Positions 1-8,714 of a stretch of DNA of 57,477 nucleotides are shown here, piece by piece. The first letter of the stretch is position 1. Each line of letters starts with the position of its first letter. This stretch comes from Chitinophagales bacterium 33-2 (GTDB lineage Bacteria; Bacteroidota; Bacteroidia; Chitinophagales; Chitinophagaceae): positions 1-57,477 of the forward strand of contig MWYV01000039.1 in assembly GCA_002050435.1 (NCBI GenBank). Direction: 5' to 3'. The notes under the pieces are model-generated. The model ran no database searches. It had not been told where the DNA came from and worked only from the letters and a program-made list of their open reading frames with translations. A program made the position numbers and the translations under genes.

Positions 1-11
1 GGCAACTACAC

Positions 12-58
12 ACCATTGACTATTGACCATTGACCATTCACTCCTGCCAATTGACCCT
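12..58. repeat. Degenerate heptanucleotide tandem repeat (ATTGACC/ATTGACT)
   Basis: Units ATTGACT, ATTGACC, ATTGACC run in tandem with a 7-bp period and decay into ATTCACT and AATTGACC. The tract lies just past the 3' end of mutL, which is on the minus strand. The same unit recurs at 48721-48741 in the opposite orientation and at 49321-49369. No coding potential is seen. Confidence 0.8.
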
Positions 59-79
59 TAACTTAACACTAATTGCAGT

Positions 80-1936
80 TCATCTTCCAAACATTTTCTC
101 CAGTTGATCTTTTTTAAATTCAAGGTAGGTGGGCCGGCCCGAAGGAGTGGTATTGGGTTGAGCGCATGCAAAAAGGTCTTCAATCAGCTGCTGCATTTCT
201 TTGTTAGATAATGCAGTATTCGGGCGGATAGACTGCTGCCAGGAAACGGTCCTTAGCAGCATCTCCCTTTTGCTTAATCTTAATTCACTGCTGAAATGTT
301 TGTAGTGCTCCAGGATCTTTTCAATCGATCTTTTTTCATCTCCTGTATCCACATCAGCTGGTGTGCCCTGGATCACAAACGAAGACTTTCCAAATGGTTC
401 AACAGCATATCCCATGTTCTGCAGTTCAGGCAATAACTCTTGCAGGATCAAAGCGTCGGCCGGACTTAATTCAAGCGTGGCAGGAAAAAGACTTTGTTGG
501 GTAGCAACAGGTTTTCCTTCCATTGCTGCACTTAATCTTTCATAGATCACTCTTTCATGTGCAGACTGCTGGTGCACCAGTAAAAAACTTTGCTCAATTG
601 GAACCAGTATATAGGTTTGAAAGATCTGCGAAAGCACCGTATGTTCTGAAAGAAAAAGTTTTTTTTCTGAAGGGAATTTGCTTTGTAAGGGTTGCTGCGC
701 CTCGAAGGAAATAAAATTCCGGCTGAGCGAAACAAATCCTGCCTCTCTTCCTTTTGTTTCTTCATTCATGTCGCTCCAGTTGCGAAAGCTGCTCCCTTCG
801 ATTTTGTGGGCCTGGTTGGCTTCAGAAAAGGTTTTATAAATAGAGGAAGACTGGGTCGATGATTTTTTTTCATCCGTAAAGGGATTCTGTACAGAATCGA
901 GTTGCTGTATGGATGCATCCAGGTTGAAATCAAGTGTAGGAGTTATGCTGAATTGCGCCAGGGCATGTTTCACCGCCGCCTGAACAAATGCATAAACTAT
1001 TTTTTCATCTTCAAATTTGATCTCCTGTTTAGTGGGATGCACATTCACATCTATCTGTGTCGGGTCCAGATCAATAAACAGCACATACATCGGAAAGCTG
1101 TCCGATGGTATCATGTCGTGGTAGGCATGCTGCAGCGCGTGGTTGAGGTAGGGACTTTTGATAAACCGGTTGTTTACAAAAAAATATTGGTCGCCCCTTG
1201 TTCTTTTAGCTGTTTCAGGTTTACCTACAAAACCATGAATATTCAGATAGTCGGTGTCTTCTTTCACAGCAACCAGTCTTGAATTGTACTGATTACCCAG
1301 CAACTGAACGATCCTCTGTTTCAGAGAACCGGCTTCAAGGTGAAAGGTTTGCTGGCCGTTACTGGTCAATGAAAAAAATACATGAGGAAAGGCAAGCGCT
1401 ACCCTTATAAATTCCTCTACGATATGCCTCATTTCCGAAGCATTGCTTTTTAAAAAATTCCTGCGGGCAGGAACATTAAAAAACAGGTTCTTCATCGAAA
1501 TGCTGGTTCCATCGGAGGTGGCCACGGGTTCCTGACGTAAAACGGCACTGTTTTCAATTTCTATAAGGATCCCTGTTGAATCTTCTGCTCTTTTTGTTCG
1601 GATCTCTACCTGGGAAACCGCTGCAATGGAAGCAAGTGCTTCACCACGAAAGCCCATCGTGCGGATATGAAACAGGTCGTCGATATTGCGGATTTTGGAA
1701 GTGGCATGCCGTTCAAATGCCATGCGTGCATCGGTTTCGCTCATGCCTGATCCATTGTCGGTTACCTGGATCAGCGATTTGCCCGCATCATTCACATAAA
1801 GCCTGATTTCGGCTGCGCCGGCATCAACCGCGTTTTCCAACAATTCTTTTACGGCACTGGCAGGTCGCTGGATCACTTCTCCAGCCGCGATCTGATTGGC
1901 AATGTTATCGGGAAGCAATTGAATTCTATCAGCCAC
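80..1936 (-). CDS. mutL: DNA mismatch repair protein MutL
   Basis: MutL couples mismatch recognition by MutS to strand removal. The N-terminal GHKL ATPase is clear: ENAVDAG at residues 34-40, DNGSGM near 60 and GFRGEAL near 95. A long polar linker (about 330-440) leads to the C-terminal dimerisation domain. Start: the GTG at 1936 gives MADRIQLLPDNIANQIAAGE, the conserved family start; an overlapping ATG is out of frame. The 618-aa length is normal. Where nuclease-type MutLs carry DQHA(X)2E(X)4E, this protein reads HQQSAHERVIYE (455-466), and the late CPHGRP motif reads TPSGRP (597-602), so the endonuclease metal site looks degenerate. No mutS or mutH is in the window. The family call is secure; loss of nuclease activity is inference. 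Confidence 0.97.
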   Translation of the reverse strand: MADRIQLLPDNIANQIAAGEVIQRPASAVKELLENAVDAGAAEIRLYVNDAGKSLIQVTDNGSGMSETDARMAFERHATSKIRNIDDLFHIRTMGFRGEALASIAAVSQVEIRTKRAEDSTGILIEIENSAVLRQEPVATSDGTSISMKNLFFNVPARRNFLKSNASEMRHIVEEFIRVALAFPHVFFSLTSNGQQTFHLEAGSLKQRIVQLLGNQYNSRLVAVKEDTDYLNIHGFVGKPETAKRTRGDQYFFVNNRFIKSPYLNHALQHAYHDMIPSDSFPMYVLFIDLDPTQIDVNVHPTKQEIKFEDEKIVYAFVQAAVKHALAQFSITPTLDFNLDASIQQLDSVQNPFTDEKKSSTQSSSIYKTFSEANQAHKIEGSSFRNWSDMNEETKGREAGFVSLSRNFISFEAQQPLQSKFPSEKKLFLSEHTVLSQIFQTYILVPIEQSFLLVHQQSAHERVIYERLSAAMEGKPVATQQSLFPATLELSPADALILQELLPELQNMGYAVEPFGKSSFVIQGTPADVDTGDEKRSIEKILEHYKHFSSELRLSKREMLLRTVSWQQSIRPNTALSNKEMQQLIEDLFACAQPNTTPSGRPTYLEFKKDQLEKMFGR

Positions 1937-2087
1937 ATTTCTCTCTTGAACTTCAAAAATAAGCCCACCCTGCCAGATTAAAAAGATTAAGTGATTCTTC
2001 TTAGTTTTTTAAAATAATCCGCATGCGACATACGATCATCTTCACAGGAAGTGTTTATGAAATATATTCGTACTTCCAAACTAACTA

Positions 2088-2666
2088 ATGAAAAACCTAT
2101 TCCTGATCCTGCTTTCTGTTTGCTTTCTTTCGGGGTGCAGCAAATTATCTGAAACAGAAAACACCACCATTCCCGGCTTTATTAAATATACCATCGTAAA
2201 AGGAGGCCACTTTGCCGATAAAAATCCGGCAAAAAAAATAGAGACTACCTCCATGAAATTTCTGGTGAAGTTTGATGGCTCAGCTGAATACACGTCTTTG
2301 ACCACCGAAAATCAATTCGATATCAATAAACTGTTTGGGTTTTCCGATAATGATTCCACGCATCACCGGTACAGTGCAAGAATTGGCTGGCGTTGGAGCG
2401 ATGGCGCGCTGCGGTTGTTTGCTTATGTGTATAATTCGGGAACCGTGATCTCAAAAGAAATTACAACCGTAAATATTGGTGAAGAACTGGATTGCTCCAT
2501 ATCAGTGGCAGGAGATACATACCATTTTAAAGTGAACGACCATATCGAGGTGTTACCCCGCACAGCCACAACTCCTTCAGCAAAGGGTTACCAGCTTTAT
2601 CCTTATTTCGGTGGCGATGAAGTGGCCCCACACGAGATCCGGATCTGGATCAAAGAAATTTTATAA
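2088..2666 (+). CDS. Small hypothetical lipoprotein
   Basis: This is a 192-aa protein with a signal peptide ending in a lipobox (LSGC, Cys17), so it is probably an envelope lipoprotein. The mature part contains no domain I can name. It is rich in beta-strand-like stretches with conserved-looking segments such as FGFSDNDSTHHRYSARIGWR and GALRLFAYVYNSG, which suggest a compact beta-sandwich. There are no cysteines beyond the lipobox except one in the middle. The ATG follows CAAACTAACTA, a leader like the one before the small ORF at 48454. It lies between divergent mutL and the GH3 gene, 87 bp upstream of the latter, and may be co-transcribed with it. Function unknown. Confidence 0.8.
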   Translation: MKNLFLILLSVCFLSGCSKLSETENTTIPGFIKYTIVKGGHFADKNPAKKIETTSMKFLVKFDGSAEYTSLTTENQFDINKLFGFSDNDSTHHRYSARIGWRWSDGALRLFAYVYNSGTVISKEITTVNIGEELDCSISVAGDTYHFKVNDHIEVLPRTATTPSAKGYQLYPYFGGDEVAPHEIRIWIKEIL

Positions 2667-2753
2667 AATATTCTTCATCGTCCTTATTGTTTCACAAGCT
2701 TTTAAGGAGCTTCCTGCCTATTTGTATTAAATTGTGCTTTCACTTTTAATGCT

Positions 2754-5687
2754 ATGAATAAAGTATTGCTCCTGCTTTCCCTCATGTTAATTTCAATTTT
2801 TGGTTTCGGACAAAAAAAACTTTCGTCTGAGGGAAAACATTGGGTGGACAGCGTTTTCAATTCGCTTTCAGAGGAAGAAAAAATTTCCCAGTTGATGGTG
2901 ATCCGCGCGCACAGCAATTTGGGTCCGGATCATATTGCCAGTGTGGTGGAACAGATCAGGAAATACAATGTGGGCGCGCTTTGTTATTTCCAGGGCGGAC
3001 CAGTTCGCCAGGCCAACCTAACTAATATTTACCAGTCCATCGCCAAAACGCCACTTATGGTAACCATTGATGGCGAATGGGGTTTGGGCATGCGGCTCGA
3101 TAGTGTTACCAAATATCCATTCCAGTTGACCCTTGGTTCAATGAATGATCCTAATATAGTTTACGAAATGGGTTTGGCAGTTGGCCGCCAGATGAAGCGT
3201 ATTGGTGTTCACGTAAATTATGCGCCTGTTGTGGATGTGAATAATAATCCAAACAATCCAGTAATTGGTTACCGCTCTTTTGGAGAGGATAAATTTAAAG
3301 TTGCCGAATTTGGTGTTGCTTATACCAGGGGAATGCAGGATGCCGGTATTATGGCTTGCGCAAAACATTTTCCAGGTCATGGGGATGTGGATGTGGATTC
3401 TCACCACGACCTACCGCTGATCAGCAAATCAATCGGTGAACTGACCAACCTTGAATTATACCCTTTTAAAGAATTATTTCGTGCGGGTGTTGGAAGTGTA
3501 ATGATTGCGCACCTTGCTATTCCCGCTATTGATAAAACGCTGAATCGCCCTACTTCATTATCGAAAAATAATGTAACGAAGCTGTTGAAAGATGACCTGG
3601 ACTATGATGGTCTTACTTTCACAGATGCACTTGAAATGAAAGGTGTTACTAAATTCTTTCCTGCAGGAGAAGCTGCCGTGCTGGCCATTATTGCAGGAAA
3701 CGATATGCTTTGTCTTCCGGAAAATGTTCCGGCTGCCATCGAGGCAATTAAGGCTGCCGTTAAATTAAAAAGAATTAAATGGAAGGATATTGACACTAAA
3801 GTGAAAAGAGTGCTGGCTGCAAAATATGACCTTGGATTGAGTAAGCCGCAGGTAATTGACACCACGAATTTACTTGCAGATCTGAATGCGGAAACAGATG
3901 ACTTTCTGCAGCTCACGGCAAGAAATGTTGTTACCGTAATGAATAACAACTCAGGTTTTTTTCCTGTATTGAACCAGGGAAGGATCGCTTACGTTGGCAT
4001 CGGTGCCGGACTGGGAACGCAAATGGGCACCTGGCTGAAGGATGAAATGAAAGCAGATACCTTCTTTTTAAGTTACCGTGATACAGGAGTAAAAATTCAA
4101 ACCATCCTAACATCCATCCAATTAGGGCAGTACGACCGCGTAATCATAGGCATACATAATTTTTCCAACAGGATTGCCAACAATTATGGGATCTCAAAAG
4201 CTTCAATAGACCTCTGGAATCAATTGCAGCAATTCAACTCCGCAACTTTTGTGTTTGGAAATGTATATGCAACGCAGAATTTCTGTTCTGCAAGCAACCT
4301 GGTTGCCATGCACCAGGATGAACCACAGTTTCAACGCGCTGCTGTTGATTTTATCCAGGGCAAGCTCAATGCTTCAGGAAGAATGCCCGTAACTGTTTGC
4401 ACCAATCCTTATGGAACCGGTATTGCCATTAAGCGATTTGTTCCTGTTGGAACTGCACCTTCCTGGCTGGTGATCGACAGCATTATGCAGGATGCCATGG
4501 CCAAAAAAGCTTTTCCCGGCGCTGAAGTGATCGCCGTTCAAAATGGAGAGATCAAATACCACAAAGCTTTTGGCCGTCACGAATTTGACAGCCGCTCCAA
4601 GCCTGTAAACCTTGAAAGTATTTTTGATCTTGCTTCTGTGACAAAAATTTCTGCTACTACGGTTTCCATTATGAAATTGTATGATGAAGGAAAGATCCAA
4701 CTGGATAAAGGGATCGGTGCCTACCTGCCAGAGGCGAAGGGAACCGACAAGGAAAACCTTACCATCAGGGATATCCTCCTGCACCAGGCAGGACTCAATC
4801 CTTATATTCAGTTTTATAAGGAAACTGTAGATCCGGCCACAGGTATGCCTTCTCCGACGCTTTATAGCAAAACAGGTGATAGTATTTTTTCCATTCCTGT
4901 TGCACGCGATGTGTGGTTGCGCCGCGACTGGAACGATACCATGATGAAGCGTATTTTTCAAAGCAAACTCGGTCCTGCTCCAAAATATGTGTACAGCGAT
5001 AATGATTTTATTCTTTTGGGTAAGATCGTGGAAGCGGTTTCAGGACTGAAACTGGATCAGTTTGCGCAACAGCATTTTTACAAACCTCTGGGAATGACCA
5101 CCACAAGCTTTAAGCCATGGCAGCGTTTTGGTTCCGAACGTGTAATACCCACAGAGGAAGAAAAACATTTTCGCAGGCAGTTGCTGAGAGGTTATGTGCA
5201 TGATGAAGGTGCTGCCATGTTTGGCGGTGTTGCTGGCCATGCCGGATTGTTTTCAAATGCTTACGATCTTTCACTTTTATACCAGATGTTACTGAATGGC
5301 GGTGAATTGAATGGTCACAGCTACCTCAAACCTGAGACCATCCGTTTATTTACTGGTTATGGAAGTGATATCAGCAGGAGGGCGCTTGGGTTTGACAAAC
5401 CTGAAAAAGACAACAGCACAAGAAAAGAACCTTATCCTTCCACGCTGGCTTCTCCTGAAACCTACGGACATACAGGATTTACAGGTACCTGCGTTTGGGT
5501 GGATCCGCAATCAAAACTGATTTATATCTTTTTATCCAACAGGGTTTATAATACAAGAAGCAATAACCTTTTACTTCAGATGAATGTAAGGGGAAAGGTC
5601 CAGGATGCGATCTATAAAGCCTTGAAGGCTGAAGAACAGAACCGTATTTCGGGCACTCCGCCAAATGCTTCAGGAGGTAATAACTAA
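2754..5687 (+). CDS. Secreted glycoside hydrolase family 3 / beta-lactamase-like fusion
   Basis: This 977-aa protein has an N-terminal signal peptide (MNKVLLLLSLMLISIFGFGQ). Residues about 25-370 are a GH3 catalytic barrel with the NagZ-type signature KHFPGHGDVDVDSHHDLP (from residue 204), typical of beta-N-acetylhexosaminidases that use an Asp/His pair. A GH3 C-terminal alpha/beta domain follows (about 390-560). Residues about 575-965 are a class C beta-lactamase/transpeptidase-like domain with SVTK (Ser628, Lys631), a YSD element and a late HTG motif. This architecture is known in Bacteroidota. A periplasmic role in trimming peptidoglycan or muropeptides is plausible but inferred. A strong terminator follows the stop. 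Confidence 0.93.
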   Translation: MNKVLLLLSLMLISIFGFGQKKLSSEGKHWVDSVFNSLSEEEKISQLMVIRAHSNLGPDHIASVVEQIRKYNVGALCYFQGGPVRQANLTNIYQSIAKTPLMVTIDGEWGLGMRLDSVTKYPFQLTLGSMNDPNIVYEMGLAVGRQMKRIGVHVNYAPVVDVNNNPNNPVIGYRSFGEDKFKVAEFGVAYTRGMQDAGIMACAKHFPGHGDVDVDSHHDLPLISKSIGELTNLELYPFKELFRAGVGSVMIAHLAIPAIDKTLNRPTSLSKNNVTKLLKDDLDYDGLTFTDALEMKGVTKFFPAGEAAVLAIIAGNDMLCLPENVPAAIEAIKAAVKLKRIKWKDIDTKVKRVLAAKYDLGLSKPQVIDTTNLLADLNAETDDFLQLTARNVVTVMNNNSGFFPVLNQGRIAYVGIGAGLGTQMGTWLKDEMKADTFFLSYRDTGVKIQTILTSIQLGQYDRVIIGIHNFSNRIANNYGISKASIDLWNQLQQFNSATFVFGNVYATQNFCSASNLVAMHQDEPQFQRAAVDFIQGKLNASGRMPVTVCTNPYGTGIAIKRFVPVGTAPSWLVIDSIMQDAMAKKAFPGAEVIAVQNGEIKYHKAFGRHEFDSRSKPVNLESIFDLASVTKISATTVSIMKLYDEGKIQLDKGIGAYLPEAKGTDKENLTIRDILLHQAGLNPYIQFYKETVDPATGMPSPTLYSKTGDSIFSIPVARDVWLRRDWNDTMMKRIFQSKLGPAPKYVYSDNDFILLGKIVEAVSGLKLDQFAQQHFYKPLGMTTTSFKPWQRFGSERVIPTEEEKHFRRQLLRGYVHDEGAAMFGGVAGHAGLFSNAYDLSLLYQMLLNGGELNGHSYLKPETIRLFTGYGSDISRRALGFDKPEKDNSTRKEPYPSTLASPETYGHTGFTGTCVWVDPQSKLIYIFLSNRVYNTRSNNLLLQMNVRGKVQDAIYKALKAEEQNRISGTPPNASGGNN

Positions 5688-5690
5688 ATA

Positions 5691-5730
5691 AAAGAGGCTG
5701 TCTCAAAAGTCTGAGACAGCCTCTTTTTAT
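5691..5730 (+). terminator. Rho-independent terminator after the GH3 fusion gene
   Basis: A 15-bp perfect stem, AAAGAGGCTGTCTCA (5691-5705) with TGAGACAGCCTCTTT (5712-5726), closes a 6-nt loop and ends in a T run. It sits a few bases past the GH3 stop. The A run on its left side could also let it work for the convergent ricT transcript. Confidence 0.92.
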
Positions 5731-5807
5731 TCGGTTAGTTGATGAAGTCAAATTTTCATTTATGCAATGCTCAGCGCCTTCATTTTACGCTTGATCCCTC
5801 CTCTTTT

Positions 5808-7226
5808 CTACCCGTTTTTTTGCGGACTTCCAGGAGGTTTTCTCTGCTGAGGAGGCCTTTGCTGTGGATTATTTCTTTGTTGCGGCTTTTGTTGTTGTGC
5901 TCCCGGGTTCTGCGAATTCGGTAGCGACTTTGGTGCACTGCCTGGGGCTGGTTTGTGGGCCTGGATCTTTGGTCTTTGCTGTGGTGTATTTTGATCCTGG
6001 GCACCCTGTTGCTGTTGCCTTGGTTGCTGTGGCTTTTGTTGCTGTGGCCTTTGTTGCTGCGTTCTTCCCTGTTGTGGCCTTTGCTGTTGCTGCCGCTGAT
6101 CCTTTCCACGCTGACCTCTTCTCTTGTCTGCTTTTTCAAGGCTTTTCAGGCTGATATGACCCACTACATCAACAAATTCCGGTTCAACCTCTTTCATTTT
6201 GGACGAAACCACTTCAACTGCTTCCAGTTCTTCCGGAACAATGTTCTGGTGGTTCAGCGACCTGATTTTTTGTACGCGTTCAATGGTCAGGGGATATTGC
6301 TTATTGCTGTCAGGCAACACATACCACATGAGATTTTTAAAAATATCTTTTTTGATGAGCGTAGCTGTGCCTCTTGCCACCTGGAGGATGTCTGCATTTT
6401 CAGGGAAGCCCTGCAAAGCATCAAGGTAGGTGTCCAGTTCATAATTCAAACAGCATTTCAGTCTGCCGCACTGGCCACTTAATTTGGTTTGATTGATAGA
6501 AAGGTTTTGATACCTGGCAGCAGTGGTATTTACAGATTTAAAATCTGTAAGCCATGTAGCACAACAAAGTTCACGGCCGCAGCTGCCGATACCGCCCACT
6601 TTTCCTGCTTCCTGCCGGGAGCCGATCTGGCGCATTTCCACTTTCACCCTGAATTCGGAAGCATAGATCTTTATGAGTTCTCTGAAATCAACCCTGTCAT
6701 CGGCTATATAATAAAAAGTAGCTTTTTTGCCATCTGCCTGAAACTCCACCAGGCTCATTTTCATATTCAGGTTCAGTTGCCTTAAAATGGCACGGCTTCT
6801 AATCAGGGCTTCCCGTTCTCTTAGTTTGTTTTGTTTACAGATATCCAGGTCGCGGTCCGTAGCTCTTCTTAAAACTTTTTTCATTTCAGAGCTGAATTCA
6901 TCAACTCCTTTCTTCTTTAACTGAAGTCTCACGATTTCGCCTGTTAGCGAAATTTCTCCAACATCAAAACCACTTACACCTTCCAAAGCCACCATATCGC
7001 CTTTTTCAAAAAGCTGCAGGCTGGTATTTCTGTAAAATTCTTTTCGGCTGCCCTGGTTGAAGCTCACTTCAACAGCGCGGCAGGCTGTTTCTATATCGCA
7101 AACAGGTAAATTAACGAGCCAGTCGTGGGTATTCATCCTGTTACAACCACCTGTGCTGCAACCGCCGTTACTTTTACAACCGCCAGGTTTTCCGCCTGTT
7201 GCTGTTCCGCAAGATCCACATCCCAT
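5808..7226 (-). CDS. ricT: PSP1-domain iron-sulfur regulatory protein RicT-like (YaaT)
   Basis: This is a PSP1-family protein of 472 aa. The N-terminus is rich in Cys and Gly (MGCGSCGTATGGKPGGC...). The PSP1 domain spans about 40-300 and contains the Cys-bearing region GSCGRELCC followed by QCGRLKCC. In Bacillus the homologue RicT forms a complex with RicA and RicF that controls RNase Y-dependent RNA processing and carries Fe-S clusters. No RicA/RicF partner is visible here. About 108 C-terminal residues (365-472) are a low-complexity Gln/Pro/Arg/Lys tail, probably disordered and perhaps RNA-binding. It is the last gene after gpx and holB; holB-ricT adjacency is also known in Bacillus. Confidence 0.9.
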   Translation of the reverse strand: MGCGSCGTATGGKPGGCKSNGGCSTGGCNRMNTHDWLVNLPVCDIETACRAVEVSFNQGSRKEFYRNTSLQLFEKGDMVALEGVSGFDVGEISLTGEIVRLQLKKKGVDEFSSEMKKVLRRATDRDLDICKQNKLREREALIRSRAILRQLNLNMKMSLVEFQADGKKATFYYIADDRVDFRELIKIYASEFRVKVEMRQIGSRQEAGKVGGIGSCGRELCCATWLTDFKSVNTTAARYQNLSINQTKLSGQCGRLKCCLNYELDTYLDALQGFPENADILQVARGTATLIKKDIFKNLMWYVLPDSNKQYPLTIERVQKIRSLNHQNIVPEELEAVEVVSSKMKEVEPEFVDVVGHISLKSLEKADKRRGQRGKDQRQQQQRPQQGRTQQQRPQQQKPQQPRQQQQGAQDQNTPQQRPKIQAHKPAPGSAPKSLPNSQNPGAQQQKPQQRNNPQQRPPQQRKPPGSPQKNG

Positions 7227-7479
7227 ATTTTAATTCCTTAATGGTTAATGGGGCAGCGAAGAATTGCTATGAAAACTGGTTCCAGGAAAGCCTCATATAT
7301 ATTCTGCAGGCATGACCATGCCTGGTATGAGGTTGATAAACAGAAACAATTTATCTTTTATAGTGAGTGTTCTATAGCTAATTCAATCCTTCTTCACAAA
7401 TCAATCTACCCCGGATATATATTAAATGGCAGTTACGCCTATGGCAAATATAATTTTTTTATTCAGTAAGCGCTAATCG

Positions 7480-8706
7480 CTAAACAGATACTACAATATT
7501 ATTCCTGATGATATGGTAGATCTTGATGGTAAGTGCGTGAAAAAGAATCTTTGAATTGGCATTTCTTTCAATATAATAACAGGCTTTATCAAGTTCTGAA
7601 GCAAGCGCTTCCTTTTGGTGCAGTCCCATGACCTTATTGAGGCGGAGCGAGAAATCCTTTTCTTTTTCGGACATTCCAGAGGTGATCTTCTGAAAAACAG
7701 CTTCATCTGCGATCTCCAGCCTCACAGCCGATTCGATCAAATGAATAAAATGCTTTAAAAACTGCTTTTGTTTTTCCCTGCCGAATTTTGCAATCTCTTC
7801 AATGATCTTCAGTTGGGCCACTGGCAGGTTTTTTATGGTTGCATTCAGCCATTCTTTTAAAAGATGATGAAAGTCTTCATCAGCGTGTTGTAAAAGATGG
7901 AGGGCTTCCCTGTAATTGCCCTCACAGGCACTGGCCAATAATTTTGCCTGTTCTTTTTCAACACCTGCCCGTTTAATAAGGGCTTGTTCCACATCTTCGT
8001 ATTCAATGGAGGGAATTTTCACAAGTTGGCAACGGGAAATTATGGTGGAAAGAATGGAAGATTCTGATTCTGCTACAAGGATGAATAAAGTATCGGGCGG
8101 TGGCTCTTCGATCAGCTTTAAAAGCCGGTTTCCTTCTTTTCCAAGGTATTCCGGCAACCACATGATCAGGATCTTGTAACCACTTTCAAAGCTTTTGAGG
8201 TTCAGCTTCCTGATAATATCGCTGCATTCGTGGGCCGTTATATTTCCCTGTTTATTTTCAGCACCAATAAATTGAAGCCAGTCGAAAATGTTTCCGTAAG
8301 GATATAGACCCAGAAATTCCCTCCATTCTGCTATATAATCGCTGCTGAGCGGTGGTGTGCCCGGTTTTTTCGTAATTACTGGATAAGAATAATGAATATC
8401 AGGATGCACCATTGCATTGGTTCTTGTTGCACCATTTTTTTCTACCAGCGTATCGGCTTGATCGGGGTTTGAAGGCAACTGGAGTTCGGTTTCTGGTGCG
8501 CTCCCAAAAAGATCTGCAGGTGCCAGAGTTTCGCTGAATGCTTTTGGAAGGTTGATCACATAATTGGCAAATGACAGCGCAAGCGGTAAAGCTCCGCTTC
8601 CTTCTCTTCCCAGGAACAGCAGTGCGTGGCTTAAACGGTTGTGCTGAACCAATTCAACCAGTTGTTGCTTCACTTCATTCTGACCAATGATATCGCGGAA
8701 TAACAT
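7480..8706 (-). CDS. holB: DNA polymerase III delta' subunit
   Basis: This clamp-loader subunit of 408 aa helps load the sliding clamp on DNA. It starts MLFRDIIGQNEVKQQLVELV, the usual AAA+ fold opening with the (D)IIGQ box. The Walker A region reads GREGSGALPLA and lacks the Lys, as expected for a delta' that does not hydrolyse ATP. LIEEPPPDTLFILVAES and STIISRCQ (SRC box) are clear. Residues about 60-120 form a loop rich in acidic and polar residues. The start lies 8 nt after the glutathione peroxidase stop, so the two are probably co-transcribed. The 253-bp gap before ricT holds no convincing gene. Confidence 0.94.
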   Translation of the reverse strand: MLFRDIIGQNEVKQQLVELVQHNRLSHALLFLGREGSGALPLALSFANYVINLPKAFSETLAPADLFGSAPETELQLPSNPDQADTLVEKNGATRTNAMVHPDIHYSYPVITKKPGTPPLSSDYIAEWREFLGLYPYGNIFDWLQFIGAENKQGNITAHECSDIIRKLNLKSFESGYKILIMWLPEYLGKEGNRLLKLIEEPPPDTLFILVAESESSILSTIISRCQLVKIPSIEYEDVEQALIKRAGVEKEQAKLLASACEGNYREALHLLQHADEDFHHLLKEWLNATIKNLPVAQLKIIEEIAKFGREKQKQFLKHFIHLIESAVRLEIADEAVFQKITSGMSEKEKDFSLRLNKVMGLHQKEALASELDKACYYIERNANSKILFHALTIKIYHIIRNNIVVSV

Positions 8707-8714
8707 GAAAAAGA

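Noticed and set aside
4374..4961. Minus-strand ORF of 195 codons
   Set aside because: It lies fully inside the well-supported GH3/beta-lactamase gene and shows no recognisable protein features.
5864..6482. Plus-strand reading frames of 96 and 175 codons opposite ricT
   Set aside because: They are the complement of the Gln/Pro-rich tail and PSP1 domain; the Leu/Val-rich product only mirrors CAA/CAG/CCT codons.
7248..7469. 73-codon ORF between holB and ricT
   Set aside because: No recognisable motif, unusual composition, and opposite to both neighbours. A small palindrome (CAGGCATG/CATGCCTG) lies inside it but does not support coding.
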